Part shown: one piece after another, positions 40,977-53,192 of the stretch
Layout: the number at the start of each line of letters is the position of its first letter
How positions within the stretch are numbered: position 1 is the first letter of the stretch
Origin: Pseudoflavonifractor gallinarum
GTDB lineage: Bacteria; Bacillota; Clostridia; Oscillospirales; Oscillospiraceae
Length of the DNA stretch: 64,000 nucleotides
Direction of reading: 5' to 3'
Assembly: GCF_014982855.1 (NCBI RefSeq)
Contig: NZ_JADCKF010000014.1
Coordinates: forward strand, 1-64,000
Notes under the pieces: model-generated
Database searches by the model: none
The model's input: the letters and a program-made list of their open reading frames with translations, nothing else
Told to the model about the DNA's origin: nothing
Made by a program: the position numbers and the translations under genes

Positions 40977-43106
40977 TTACTTGGTGGTGACCGTCAGCAC
41001 GCCGTCGGCCTCAACCGCAGAGACGCCCAGAAGAGCGTTCAGTCCATCCGCGGAGACATAGTAGTTGCCGCCGATGAGCAGAGTGGAGGTCTCCACATCG
41101 ACGCCATCCACCTGAATGGTGATGTTGGCGTAATCAATGGCGGAGCCTTCCGGACGGGGAGCGAGAGACGCAGCGGTGTACTCGCTGCCCTTGGTGATGG
41201 CCACCTGGCCATTCCACTCTACATTGAACATAGCAGGGGTTCCGTTGAAGGCGACTGCCAGATCGCGCAGACGGTAGAAGACCATATCACCCAGACCGCT
41301 GCTGACTGCGCTGTCGACCTGGAAAGCGTTGCCGTCCACAATGACATTGCGGGACTGAGCCTCCGCGATCAGGGCGTCATAGTCGGCCAGATTGTAGCTC
41401 TTATTGTAGGGAGTGTCCAGCTTGCCCTCGTTGATGAGGTTGATGATCTCCTGGCGGCGAGGATCGTCCTTGCTCAGGTCCACACCGGTGATCTTCCAGT
41501 TGTTGTCCACGGTGGGCTGGAGGGGATCATGCTCGGCCAGATAGGCCACCAGCATGTCGCGCACGGAGTTGGGGGACTCCCACTCCTTCTCGCCGGAGAT
41601 GATGCCCTCATTCTTGAGGCCGGTATAGCGGTAGTCGTTGACGCAGAGGGTGAGCACCTGGTCGTCGGCCAGAGGCTTGCCCTGGAAGGTCACGTTCTCG
41701 ATGCGCTCTCCAGCGGGCTTGGAGAGGTTCACCTCATAGTTCAGGCCGATGAAGTGGTCGTGGAGGTAGCCGGGCTTGTCGGGATTGAAGGAGATGTTGA
41801 TGTCGCCCTCCTGCCACTGGTTCCAGCACGCGGCCGCCCACTCCATGTAGGCCTTCATCTCGGCGCCGGTGACCTTGACGGTGTAGAGCACGTTGGGGAA
41901 CTTATAGATGTCAAACATGTTGCCGTAGTTGAGGTCGCCCTTCTTCAGATTGCTGGTGTCCTTGAAAAGGGCCACGGCGGTCACATCGGCGCCGGAGTTC
42001 TCCAGCTGCACGGTGCCGATGAGGTCGATGACGGCGGTATCCTGGAGACGGCCCTCGGGCAGGCCCTTGATCTCGTTGGTGGGCTGGAAATCCGCGGCGG
42101 CATGGCCCAGAACGTTATCCTGGATAAAGGAGACGGTCTTTTCCTGGGCAGCCTTGATGGCGGGCACATCCCGCAGACCCTGGTCGGGCTCCACGCCTTC
42201 CATGGAGACGGTCTCCACGGTAGCGGTGGTGATCTCCTTGTCGGCGTTCAGGGTCAGGTCATAGCGGACCACCTCGCCGGCGTTGCTCTTGACCTCGCCC
42301 ACGGGGATCTTCTCATTGTTGATATAGGTGGTGTGGGTGTGGCCCAGCTGGAGCACGTCCACCTCGGGGCACTTGTCCAGGATGGTCTGAGCGGCATCGG
42401 AGCCGTCGGTGGAGTACTCGGCCTCCAGACCGGCGTGAGTGGAGACCATGATGACGTCGGCCTTGTCGCCGATCTCCTGGATGCACTCGGCCACCGAGTC
42501 GGCCATGGGCTCAAAGGTCAGGTCGGACACGCCCTGCTTGGTGCCGTCCCAGCGGGGGATGTTGGGCGTGGTGACGCCGATGATGGCCACCTTCACACCG
42601 CCCCGCTCCACAATGGTGTAGCCGGCGCCGGTGAGATAGCTGCCGTCCGCGTTCTTGATGTTGGCCGAGAGCACGGGAACATCGGTCTGCTCCAGGATGG
42701 ACTTGAGCTTGTCCACACCGAAGTTGAACTCGTGGTTGCCCAGGGTCCAGGCGTCATACTTCATGTAGTTGAGAGCCGCGGGCACGGGATGGCCGGCGGT
42801 GTCCTTGGAGTAGAGGTCGTCGGTCATGATGGTGCCCTGGATGGTGTCACCGGCGTCCACCAGGATGGTGTTGGGATTCTCGGCACGCACCTGATTGACA
42901 TAGGTGGAGACACGGGCCAGGCCGTCCTTGGAGCTCTCCTTCATGTCCTCATAGGAATAGCCCCAGATGTTGCCATGGGTGTCGGATGTACCGATGATGG
43001 TGAGGTGAGTCTCCCCCTCCGCGGCCAGAGCGGCCGGGACGAGACCGGCCAGCATGGCCACAGCCATGGCAGAGGCCAGAGCCCTGCGCAGATACTGTTT
43101 CTTCAT
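40977..43106 (-). CDS. secreted 5'-nucleotidase / metallophosphoesterase (UshA-like)
   Basis: A 709-residue exported enzyme. A signal peptide (RRALASAMAVAMLAGLVPAALA) precedes the metallophosphatase domain: GTSDTHGNI, DAGDTIQG, TLGNHEFNFG and the His pair in LQLGHTHTTYIN. The 5'-nucleotidase C-terminal domain (about 330-530) has NVLYTVKVTGAEMKAYMEW and LTLCVNDYRYTGLKNEG. The last 110 residues form a copper-amine-oxidase-N-like beta domain, AVSSGLGDMVFYRLRDLAVAFNGT, often used for wall attachment or stability. ATG 43106 follows AAAGGAGG. It would release nucleosides and phosphate outside the cell, fitting the purine-uptake genes nearby. Confidence 0.93.
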   Translation of the reverse strand: MKKQYLRRALASAMAVAMLAGLVPAALAAEGETHLTIIGTSDTHGNIWGYSYEDMKESSKDGLARVSTYVNQVRAENPNTILVDAGDTIQGTIMTDDLYSKDTAGHPVPAALNYMKYDAWTLGNHEFNFGVDKLKSILEQTDVPVLSANIKNADGSYLTGAGYTIVERGGVKVAIIGVTTPNIPRWDGTKQGVSDLTFEPMADSVAECIQEIGDKADVIMVSTHAGLEAEYSTDGSDAAQTILDKCPEVDVLQLGHTHTTYINNEKIPVGEVKSNAGEVVRYDLTLNADKEITTATVETVSMEGVEPDQGLRDVPAIKAAQEKTVSFIQDNVLGHAAADFQPTNEIKGLPEGRLQDTAVIDLIGTVQLENSGADVTAVALFKDTSNLKKGDLNYGNMFDIYKFPNVLYTVKVTGAEMKAYMEWAAACWNQWQEGDINISFNPDKPGYLHDHFIGLNYEVNLSKPAGERIENVTFQGKPLADDQVLTLCVNDYRYTGLKNEGIISGEKEWESPNSVRDMLVAYLAEHDPLQPTVDNNWKITGVDLSKDDPRRQEIINLINEGKLDTPYNKSYNLADYDALIAEAQSRNVIVDGNAFQVDSAVSSGLGDMVFYRLRDLAVAFNGTPAMFNVEWNGQVAITKGSEYTAASLAPRPEGSAIDYANITIQVDGVDVETSTLLIGGNYYVSADGLNALLGVSAVEADGVLTVTTK

Positions 43107-43422
43107 ACAAGATCCTCCTTTTTACAAGTTGTCCAAAAGGAATGAGACGCCCGCTCCAGCCTCCGGGCCCGACCGGAGACAGCGGACAGGGCGCCGCCTG
43201 CCCATAGGGTACCACAAAATATACGGGAAGTCGAGGCAAACTAGAAGGTGATTCGGTCAAAATGACGGGCCCAAAGGACGGAAGAGGGAAGAAAAGGAGG
43301 GCAGAAAGGGCGTTTGTTCATAATTTCCCCTTTTTTATTACAGGGGGATGTGCTATACTCTAACATGACGTTTTACAGGCATTGGTTTTCCCGCACCATG
43401 CAAGAAAGGTGAATGACCTAAC

Positions 43423-46182
<2,760 letters not shown>

Positions 46183-46236
46183 GACGGCCTCCGGCCTCGT
46201 GAGGGGCCGCGCCCTGTGAAAACCGAAAACCGATGG

Positions 46237-46284
46237 GAAAAGCAGAATGAGACAGCCTCTGAGGGACCATTCTGCTTTTCTCTG
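46237..46284 (+). terminator. terminator after secA
   Basis: GAAAAGCAGAATG pairs perfectly with 46268-46280 around an 18-base loop, ending in TTTTC. Confidence 0.75.
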
Positions 46285-46304
46285 TTTCACTGAGGATTTT
46301 GACT

Positions 46305-47120
46305 ATGAGCATTGTGACTTGCGTCAACAAAAATGTCCCCTTCCTGGCCAGCGAGGGCTTTTTACAGGCGGGGGGTGTGGCCCACGGCTTTTCCACCCGG
46401 GAGGGGGGCGTGAGCGAGGGAACCTATGCCACCCTCAATCTGGGATTCTGCCGGGGGGATGACCGGGAAAAAGTACTGGAGAATTACCGCCGCTTCACCG
46501 CCGCCATCGGCGCGGACTATGAGGGACTGGTCCTGTCCAACCAGGTCCACGGGGACACGGTGCGCACCGTGACCGCCGCCGACAAGGGGAAGGGCATCCA
46601 CAGCAAGGGCGATTATGAGGCGGACGGACTCATCACTGACATTCCGGGATTGTGCCTCACGGTCTTTGGGGCGGATTGTCTGCCCATTTTGTTCTATGAC
46701 CCGGTGCGCCGGGTCATCGCGGCCGTCCATGCCGGCTGGCGGGGCACCGCCAACGGGATCGCGGGCCGTGCCGTAGAAAAGATGGTGGAGGTATACGGCT
46801 CCAAGCCCGGGGACATCCTGGCCGCCATTGGCCCGGGGATCTCCAAGTGCTGCTTTGAGACCGATGAGGATGTGCCCAATGCCCTCACCGGCGCGCTGGG
46901 TGCCTCCGCGCTGAAGTGCATCGAGCTGCAGGAGAGCGGGAAGTTCCATGTGGACCTCAAGGGACTCAATGTCCTGCGCCTGGAAAAGATGGGTCTGGAA
47001 CGGGACCATATCGCGGTCTCCGAGGCCTGCACCATGTGTGAGCACGAGCGCTTCTGGTCCCACCGCTATACCCAGGGCGTGCGGGGAAGCCAGGCCGCCA
47101 TGGTCCAGCTGCTGGGATAA
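46305..47120 (+). CDS. pgeF: PgeF/YfiH-type polyphenol oxidase family (peptidoglycan editing factor)
   Basis: A 271-residue protein of the DUF152 family. Key parts are HGFSTREGGVSEGTYATLNLGF, LSNQVHGDTVRTV with a zinc His, ADGLITDIPGLCLTVFGADCLPILFYDP, AAVHAGWRGTANGI with the second His, IGPGISKCCFE, and CTMCEHERFWSHRYTQGVRGSQAAM. Members act as purine nucleoside phosphorylase/adenosine deaminase-like enzymes or remove mis-inserted serine from peptidoglycan precursors. ATG 46305 follows GAGG. The gene after it begins 8 bases downstream. Confidence 0.9.
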   Translation: MSIVTCVNKNVPFLASEGFLQAGGVAHGFSTREGGVSEGTYATLNLGFCRGDDREKVLENYRRFTAAIGADYEGLVLSNQVHGDTVRTVTAADKGKGIHSKGDYEADGLITDIPGLCLTVFGADCLPILFYDPVRRVIAAVHAGWRGTANGIAGRAVEKMVEVYGSKPGDILAAIGPGISKCCFETDEDVPNALTGALGASALKCIELQESGKFHVDLKGLNVLRLEKMGLERDHIAVSEACTMCEHERFWSHRYTQGVRGSQAAMVQLLG

Positions 47121-47128
47121 GGAAAGCC

Positions 47129-48670
47129 ATGAAAAAGCGGAAGAAAAACCTGCGGCTCCTGGCCGCCGTCCTGCTATTGAGCACCGTTCTGAGCGCCTGT
47201 GGAGAGGAAGAGCCCGATCCCACGCCCACGCAGACCCCTGTGCCCACCGCTACGGCTACGGCACAGCCCAAGGAATTTGCGCTGCCCTGCTATCCGGAGG
47301 CTGGTTTTCACCCCATCCAGGGGACCAACCGGACCAATCTGGCCCTGGGAGGGCTGGTCTATGACGGCCTCTATGAGCTGGATCAGACCTTTACGCCCCA
47401 GCCTGCCCTGGCGACGGGGTATACTGTCTCAGAGGACGGCCTCACCTGGACCTTTACCCTGCGCGGCGGCGTCACCTTCTCTGACGACACTCCCATGACG
47501 GCGGCCGATGTGGCCGCTTCCCTGACCCAGGCCAAGACCAGCGCCCTGTACGGCAACCGCCTGGCGGGGATTGCCTCGGTCCAGGCCGGAGAGGGCGCTG
47601 TGACCGTGCGCCTGACCAGCCCCAACGGAAACCTGCCGGCCCTGCTGGACATCCCGGTCATCCGGGAGACTGGAGGCGTGCCTCTGGGGACCGGCTCCTA
47701 TGTGCTCCAGCAGAGCGGGGAGAGCTATATCCTCCAGCGGCGGAATGACAGCTGGCGTACTCCCGCGCCCGCACTGGAGACCATTCCCCTGCGGACGGTG
47801 GAGGAGGCCAACGACCTGCTCTATGCCTTTGACACCCAGGAGATCTCCCTGGTGGGGACCGACTCCACCGGTGTGGGCGCCCTGGGGTTCTCGGGCAGCT
47901 TTGAGACCATGGACTATCCCACGACAAATATGCTCTATATCGGGTTTAATACGGCCCAGGGCCCCTGCCGGGACGCGGCGGTCCGCCAGGCGCTGGGGCG
48001 GGGGATGGACCGGGACAGCATCTGCTCGGCCCTGCTCTCCCGGCACGCGGTGGCCGCTACGCTGCCCGCCCACCCGGTGAGCAGTATCTATGACGCCGAG
48101 ACGGCGGGCACCCTCAACTACTCCCTCCAGGAGATGGATTCCATTCTCACGCAGGCCGGGTGGAGCCGGAGTGACGGCGTCTATCAGAAGGGGAGAGAGA
48201 AGCTGGAGCTGACCCTGCTGGTCAACCAGGACAACTCTTATAAGACGGGAGTGGCCGACGCCATTGGGCGGGATCTGACGGCAGCGGGCGTATCGGTGAC
48301 GGTGAAAAAGCTCTCCTGGGAGGACTTTACCGCCGCCCTGAGCGCGGGGGAGTTTGATCTCTACCTGGGCGAGGTCAAGCTGAGCGCCGACTTTGATCCC
48401 TCTCCGCTGCTGGGTGGCGGGGCCCTCAATTACGGCAAGTACAACGGTCCCACGGCGACGGGACTGCTCTCCGCCTTCCGGGCGGCCCAGGGGGAGGAGC
48501 GGACCACGGCGGCCAAGGAGCTCTATGAGCGGCTGGGGGAACAGGCGCCCTTTGCGGTGCTCTGCTTCAAAAACTGGTCCATGCTGAGCCAGTGGGGGCA
48601 GGTGTCCAATGCCACGCCCACCCAACAAAATCTGTTCTATGGATTTGGAAATTGGAGTTTCGCCAATTGA
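47129..48670 (+). CDS. solute-binding lipoprotein of a peptide/nickel ABC transporter (family 5)
   Basis: A 513-residue lipoprotein. Signal and lipobox: LLLSTVLSACGEE, then a Thr/Pro linker. The body has the family-5 layout: LALGGLVYDGLYELDQTFTPQPALATGYTVSEDGLTWTFTLRGGVTFSDDTPMTAADVAASL, the middle DAAVRQALGRGMDRDSICSALLS and the late TAAKELYERLGEQAPFAVLCF. ATG 47129 follows AAGGAAAG. No permease or ATPase genes adjoin, so it is an orphan binding protein. It starts 8 bases after pgeF, so a shared transcript is likely. Confidence 0.88.
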   Translation: MKKRKKNLRLLAAVLLLSTVLSACGEEEPDPTPTQTPVPTATATAQPKEFALPCYPEAGFHPIQGTNRTNLALGGLVYDGLYELDQTFTPQPALATGYTVSEDGLTWTFTLRGGVTFSDDTPMTAADVAASLTQAKTSALYGNRLAGIASVQAGEGAVTVRLTSPNGNLPALLDIPVIRETGGVPLGTGSYVLQQSGESYILQRRNDSWRTPAPALETIPLRTVEEANDLLYAFDTQEISLVGTDSTGVGALGFSGSFETMDYPTTNMLYIGFNTAQGPCRDAAVRQALGRGMDRDSICSALLSRHAVAATLPAHPVSSIYDAETAGTLNYSLQEMDSILTQAGWSRSDGVYQKGREKLELTLLVNQDNSYKTGVADAIGRDLTAAGVSVTVKKLSWEDFTAALSAGEFDLYLGEVKLSADFDPSPLLGGGALNYGKYNGPTATGLLSAFRAAQGEERTTAAKELYERLGEQAPFAVLCFKNWSMLSQWGQVSNATPTQQNLFYGFGNWSFAN

Positions 48671-48708
48671 GTTCCTGCGTTTTTTCGGGTATGATGTAAG
48701 AGGAACCG

Positions 48709-48747
48709 ACAGGCGCGGAGGGATGCGCCCCTCCGCGCCTGTTTTTT
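48709..48747 (+). terminator. terminator after the binding lipoprotein
   Basis: ACAGGCGCGGAGG with its complement and an 8-base loop is followed by TTTTTT. Confidence 0.9.
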
Positions 48748-48781
48748 ATTCAACTATATATGAGAATAAGGGGTTATGGTA

Positions 48782-51700
48782 ATGGGTAACGTATTTCGCT
48801 GCTATGCCGAAAAGAAGCCCGGCTTCGACGTGGAGGCCCGGCGCCTGCTGGGTGAGCTGAGAAGCGAGCTGGGACTTCAGGGCCTGACGGGCGTCCGCAT
48901 CCTCCACCGCTACGACGTGGAGGGGATCGACGGGGACACCTATCAGGCTGTGCGCACCACCGTGCTCAGTGAGCCGCAGGTGGACGCCGTCTATGACGAG
49001 ACTTTCCCCGATGCCCCCGCGCCCTGCCGGGTCTTCGCGGTGGAGGCCCTGCCGGGGCAGTATGACCAGCGGGCCGACTCCTGCGCCCAGTGCATCCAGC
49101 TCCTCACGGGCGGAGAGCGGCCTCTGGCCGCCGCCGCCACCGTCTACATCCTCCAGGGCGAGGTGAGCGACGGAGAGCTGGAGCGGGTCAAGAGCTACCT
49201 CATCAACCCGGTGGAGAGCCGGGAGGCCGGACTGGACCGGGTGGAGACCCTGGAGCGCACCTATGCCGTGCCCGCCGACGTGGCGGTGCTGGAGGGCTTC
49301 CGGGACCGGGACGAGGCCGGTCTCTCCGACCTGATCGGCGAGTACGGCCTTGCCATGGACCTGGCCGATCTGAAGTTCCTCCAGACCTATTTCCGGGACG
49401 AGGAGAAGCGGGACCCCACCCTGACCGAGCTGCGCCTGGTGGATACTTACTGGTCCGACCACTGCCGCCACACCACTTTCTCCACCCATATCGATGACGT
49501 GGAGATCCATGACGCCGACGTGGCGGCCGCCTATCAGATGTACCTGGCCGCCCGGGAGGAGGTCTACGGCAAGGAGAAGGCCGCCAAGCGGCCCCAGACC
49601 CTCATGGACCTGGCCACCATCGCGGGCAAGGTCCTCAAGAAGCGGGGCGTCCTGAAGAACCTGGACGAGAGCGAGGAGATCAACGCCTGCTCGGTCCATG
49701 TCACCGCCACCGTGGACGGGGAGGAGCAGGACTGGCTCCTCATGTTCAAGAACGAGACCCATAACCACCCCACCGAGATCGAGCCCTTCGGCGGCGCGGC
49801 CACCTGCATCGGCGGCGCCATCCGGGACCCCCTGTCCGGCCGCTCCTATGTCTATCAGGCCATGCGCGTCACCGGCTGCGGCGATCCCCGTGTCCCCCTG
49901 AGCCAGACCATGGAGGGCAAGCTCCCCCAGCGCAAGCTGGCCCAGACGGCCGCGGCGGGCTACTCCTCCTACGGCAACCAGATCGGCCTGGCCACCGGAC
50001 ACGTGGCCGAGGTCTATCACAAGGGCTACATTGCCAAGCACCTGGAGACCGGCGCCGTAGTGGGCGCCGCCCCCGCCTCCAATGTCCGGCGGGAGGTCCC
50101 CGCCCCCGGGGATAAGGTGATCCTTCTGGGCGGCCGTACCGGCCGGGACGGCATCGGCGGCGCCACCGGCTCCTCCAAGAGCCACAACCAGAAGTCCCTG
50201 GCCACCATGGCCTCCGAGGTCCAGAAGGGCAATGCCCCCGAGGAGCGCAAGATCCAGCGCCTGTTCCGCAACGGCGAGGTGACCCGCCTCATCAAGCGGT
50301 GCAACGACTTCGGCGCGGGCGGCGTCAGCGTGGCCATCGGTGAGCTGGCCGACGGCCTGGCCATCGACCTGGACGCCGTGCGCAAGAAGTACGACGGCCT
50401 GGACGGCACCGAGCTGGCCATCTCCGAGAGCCAGGAGCGTATGGCCGTGGTGGTGGCTCCCGCCGACGTGGACACCTTCATTGCCCATGCCGAGGCCGAG
50501 AACCTGGAGGCCTATGTGGTGGCCGAGGTCACCGAGTCTCCCCGGATGGTCATGACCTGGCGGGGCAAGAAGGTGGCCGACCTCTCCCGTGCCTTCCTGA
50601 ATACCAACGGCGCAGCCAAGCACACCACCGTGCGAGTGCCCGACTACTTTACCCCGGAGAGCCTCTTCCACAAGGGGAGCCTCCGGTCCACCGCTGCCAG
50701 CCTCAAGACCGCCAGCCGCCGCGGTCTGGTGGAGCGCTTTGACAGCTCCATCGGCGCGGGCAGCGTCCTGATGCCCTTCGGCGGAAAGACCCAGCGTACC
50801 CCCACCCAGGCCATGGCTGCCCTCCTCCCGGTGGGACCGGGCCACACCACCGACACCTGCTCGGTGATGGCCTGGGGCTTTGATCCCGACCTCATGGAGC
50901 GCAATCCCTACACCGGCGCCTTTATCTCGGTGCTGACCTCCATGGCCAAGCTGGTAGCGGCGGGCTGTGACCCCACAGCCGCCTACGCCTCCTTCCAGGA
51001 GTACTTTGAGAAGCTGCGGGACGAGCCGGAGCGCTGGGGCAAGCCCTTTGCCGCTCTCCTGGGCGCCCTCTCCGCCCAGCTGGGCCTGGGTGTGGCCGCC
51101 ATCGGCGGCAAGGACTCCATGTCCGGCTCCTTCCTGGATCTGGATGTGCCCCCCACACTCATCTCCTTTGCCATCGCGCCCGCCAAGGCCGAGAAGGTGC
51201 TCTCCCCTGAGTTCAAGGAGGCAGGCCACCCGGTCTATCTCTTCCAGGCCGACAATGCTCTGGACTGCGATGAGATCAACGCCTGCTTTGCCCGTGTCCA
51301 CGCCCTGAGCGAGGCCGGTAAGATCCGGGCCGCCTGGGCGGTGGAGGAGAATGTGGCCGAGGGCATCATGAAGATGTCCTTCGGCAACGAGATCGGCTTT
51401 GCCGCCCGGGAGGACGCGCAGAACCTGTGGTTCGGCGCCCGGCCCGGCGCCATCCTGGCTGAGTGCGACGGCGAGGTGGAGGGCGGCCTCCTGCTGGGCT
51501 ACACCACCCAGGAGCCGGTCATCCGTCTGGGCGGGGAGGAAGTCCCGGTTGCCGAGCTCCTCTCCATCAGCGAGGGTGTGCTGGAGGAGGTCTATCCCAC
51601 CCGCACCGCCGACACCGGCGCGGTGGAGCCCATCTCCTGCACCGAGCGCGCTCCCATCGTGGCCAAGCACAAGGTGGCCATGCCCAAGGCGGTCATCCCT

Positions 51701-52477
51701 GTGTTCCCCGGCACCAACTGTGAATATGACACCGCTGCGGCCTGCCTGCGGGCCGGGATCGAGCCGGAAATTCTGGTGGTGCGCAACCTGACCGGCAGTG
51801 CTCTGGCCCAGTCGGCCGATGCGCTGGAAAAGGCCATTCAGGGCGCCCAGATGATGGTGCTGCCCGGCGGATTCTCCGGCGGCGACGAGCCCGACGGTTC
51901 GGCCAAGTTCATCTGCTCCTTCCTGCGCAATCCCCGCATCACCGACGCCATCCACGATCTGCTCAAGAACCGGGACGGCCTGATGCTGGGCATCTGCAAC
52001 GGCTTCCAGGCGCTGGTGAAGCTGGGACTGGTGCCCTATGGCGAGATCCGTCCCATGGATGAGAGCTGCGCCACCCTGACCTTCAACAACATCGGCCGCC
52101 ATCAGAGCCGCTATGTGACCACCCGCATCGCCTCGGTCCGCTCCCCCTGGATGCTCCAGAGCCAGGTGGGCGATCTGCACGCCATCCCCATCTCCCACGG
52201 CGAGGGCCGCTTCGTGGCGCCCGAGGCCCTGCTGGATCAGCTGGTGGCCAACGGCCAGGTGGCCACCCAGTATGTGGACGCCGCAGGCGTCCCCTCCCTG
52301 GACATCGACGTGAACCCCAACGGCGCCCTGCGGGCCATTGAGGGCATCTTCTCCCCCGACGGCCGGGTCTTCGGTAAGATGGGCCACTCGGAGCGCCGTG
52401 GCGCGTTCGTGGGCAAGAATATCCCGGGCGAGCGCCATCAGCCCCTCTTTGAGAGCGGCGCGGCTTACTTCAAGTAA
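48782..52477 (+). CDS. purL: phosphoribosylformylglycinamidine synthase (single-chain PurL)
   Basis: A 1231-residue enzyme of step 4 of purine synthesis, of the fused PurL-PurQ type. The FGAMS part has the conserved HCRHTTF, FKNETHNHPTEIEPFGGAATCIGGAIRD and the second half VAAIGGKDSMSGSF. The C-terminal glutaminase has the Cys nucleophile in LMLGICNGFQALVKLGL and the His/Glu pair in PISHGEGRF. Two ATGs are close; ATG 48782 is preferred because AAGGGG lies 8 bases upstream, while ATG 48776 is only 2 bases from it. No purine riboswitch is visible in the short leader. Other pur genes are not adjacent. Confidence 0.97.
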   Translation: MGNVFRCYAEKKPGFDVEARRLLGELRSELGLQGLTGVRILHRYDVEGIDGDTYQAVRTTVLSEPQVDAVYDETFPDAPAPCRVFAVEALPGQYDQRADSCAQCIQLLTGGERPLAAAATVYILQGEVSDGELERVKSYLINPVESREAGLDRVETLERTYAVPADVAVLEGFRDRDEAGLSDLIGEYGLAMDLADLKFLQTYFRDEEKRDPTLTELRLVDTYWSDHCRHTTFSTHIDDVEIHDADVAAAYQMYLAAREEVYGKEKAAKRPQTLMDLATIAGKVLKKRGVLKNLDESEEINACSVHVTATVDGEEQDWLLMFKNETHNHPTEIEPFGGAATCIGGAIRDPLSGRSYVYQAMRVTGCGDPRVPLSQTMEGKLPQRKLAQTAAAGYSSYGNQIGLATGHVAEVYHKGYIAKHLETGAVVGAAPASNVRREVPAPGDKVILLGGRTGRDGIGGATGSSKSHNQKSLATMASEVQKGNAPEERKIQRLFRNGEVTRLIKRCNDFGAGGVSVAIGELADGLAIDLDAVRKKYDGLDGTELAISESQERMAVVVAPADVDTFIAHAEAENLEAYVVAEVTESPRMVMTWRGKKVADLSRAFLNTNGAAKHTTVRVPDYFTPESLFHKGSLRSTAASLKTASRRGLVERFDSSIGAGSVLMPFGGKTQRTPTQAMAALLPVGPGHTTDTCSVMAWGFDPDLMERNPYTGAFISVLTSMAKLVAAGCDPTAAYASFQEYFEKLRDEPERWGKPFAALLGALSAQLGLGVAAIGGKDSMSGSFLDLDVPPTLISFAIAPAKAEKVLSPEFKEAGHPVYLFQADNALDCDEINACFARVHALSEAGKIRAAWAVEENVAEGIMKMSFGNEIGFAAREDAQNLWFGARPGAILAECDGEVEGGLLLGYTTQEPVIRLGGEEVPVAELLSISEGVLEEVYPTRTADTGAVEPISCTERAPIVAKHKVAMPKAVIPVFPGTNCEYDTAAACLRAGIEPEILVVRNLTGSALAQSADALEKAIQGAQMMVLPGGFSGGDEPDGSAKFICSFLRNPRITDAIHDLLKNRDGLMLGICNGFQALVKLGLVPYGEIRPMDESCATLTFNNIGRHQSRYVTTRIASVRSPWMLQSQVGDLHAIPISHGEGRFVAPEALLDQLVANGQVATQYVDAAGVPSLDIDVNPNGALRAIEGIFSPDGRVFGKMGHSERRGAFVGKNIPGERHQPLFESGAAYFK

Positions 52478-52561
52478 GCGCGGAAGGCTGTGTTTACATA
52501 TTGTTCACAGGCCTTTCAAAAACTGTCCAACAATTGGAGAGAAAAGGGTGGTATCCTATCT

Positions 52562-52722
52562 ATGCAGTCGGGGAAAACCCCAAAACGATCACTGCTCCGG
52601 GCTGCGGGAGCAGACAAGCAATTCCACGGAGAGCTCCGTGTTTGCGTATATAGATAACATTGTGTACCTCCTCTCTCTCTCTTTTCAAGCAAAGAACCCC
52701 GTCCAAATGGACGGGGTTTTTT
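52562..52722 (+). ncRNA. tandem small RNA, copy 1
   Basis: A candidate transcript of about 160 bases. After the conserved GTGGTATCCTAT (52548-52559) come a GGGG-AAAA-CCCC hairpin, a CTGCTCC/GGGAGCAG hairpin (52592-52612), an ACAAGCAATTC linker, a CACGGAG-AG-CTCCGTG hairpin and an open stretch with CCTCCTCTCTCTCTC. A terminator (52696-52722) ends it. Copy 2, 252 bases downstream, repeats every element. A GTTTACA block lies exactly 56 bases before GTGGTATCC in both. The CU-rich single strand could pair with ribosome binding sites. No Rfam family is assigned. Confidence 0.7.
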
Positions 52723-52813
52723 GTGTGGACAGGGAGGAGGGCAGTTTACAGAACATTTAAAATTCTGCCAAAGATCGTTCAACATTCTCCGCGGGAGGAG
52801 TGGTATCCTATAG

Positions 52814-52978
52814 ATGCAGTCAGGGAATACCCAACCACCACTGCTCCAGACTGCGGGAGCAGACAAACAATTCCACGGAGCCTTCCGTGTTTTGGATACA
52901 GATTCTTTTCATTTTCTCTCTCTTTTTCTCATGGAATGGGGAGGACGGCCGACCGGCCGTCCTCCCCATTCCATTTCT
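52814..52978 (+). ncRNA. tandem small RNA, copy 2
   Basis: Second copy of the small RNA. Shared blocks are GTGGTATCCTAT (52800-52811), ATGCAGTC, CTGCTCC-n-GGGAGCAGACAA, CAATTCCACGGAG and TTCCGTGTTTT. Base changes between the copies keep the stems: the GGGG/CCCC hairpin becomes GGG/CCC. The CU-rich stretch is CTCTCTCTTTTTCTC. It ends with a 21-bp perfect hairpin (52931-52974) and TT. It lies just upstream of the tRNA-Val promoter. Confidence 0.7.
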
Positions 52979-53001
52979 ATCAGAAAAAATTAAAAAAGGT
53001 A

Positions 53002-53030
53002 TTGACAAAAAAAGATGTATGGTCTATAAT
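53002..53030 (+). promoter_or_regulatory. tRNA-Val promoter
   Basis: Perfect consensus: TTGACA, 17 bases, TATAAT, starting transcription a few bases before the tRNA. Confidence 0.9.
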
Positions 53031-53044
53031 AAACTACGCTGTTC

Positions 53045-53120
53045 GGACGATTAGCTCAGCTGGTAGAGCATCCGCTTGACGTGCGGGAGGTCACAGGTTC
53101 AAGTCCTGTATCGTCCACCA
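53045..53120 (+). tRNA. tRNA-Val (anticodon GAC)
   Basis: A 76-base cloverleaf: acceptor GGACGAT/ATCGTCC, D-arm AGCTCAGCTGGTAGAGC, anticodon stem CCGC/GCGG with loop TTGACGT (anticodon GAC, reading GUC/GUU), T-arm ACAGG-TTCAAGT-CCTGT and encoded CCA. It is a single tRNA with its own promoter and terminator. Confidence 0.97.
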
Positions 53121-53124
53121 ACAT

Positions 53125-53156
53125 CCCCTGGAACGATTTGTTCCAGGGGTTTTTTG
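53125..53156 (+). terminator. terminator after tRNA-Val
   Basis: CCCCTGGAAC with its complement and a 5-base loop is followed by TTTTTTG. Confidence 0.92.
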
Positions 53157-53192
53157 TTATCATCACACCGGAGAAGCGGGGAGGAAAGGGAT

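Noticed and set aside
48746-52438. Minus-strand frame of over 1200 codons opposite purL
   Set aside because: Antisense shadow with no motifs; PurL motifs are complete on the plus strand.
52492-52978. 6S RNA
   Set aside because: 6S forms one long rod with a central bubble; these units fold as serial short hairpins with a CU-rich open region and are tandem.
52540-53079. Short reading frames in the small-RNA region
   Set aside because: They read through duplicated hairpins and terminators, with similarity only because the RNA is duplicated; they have no plausible start signals.
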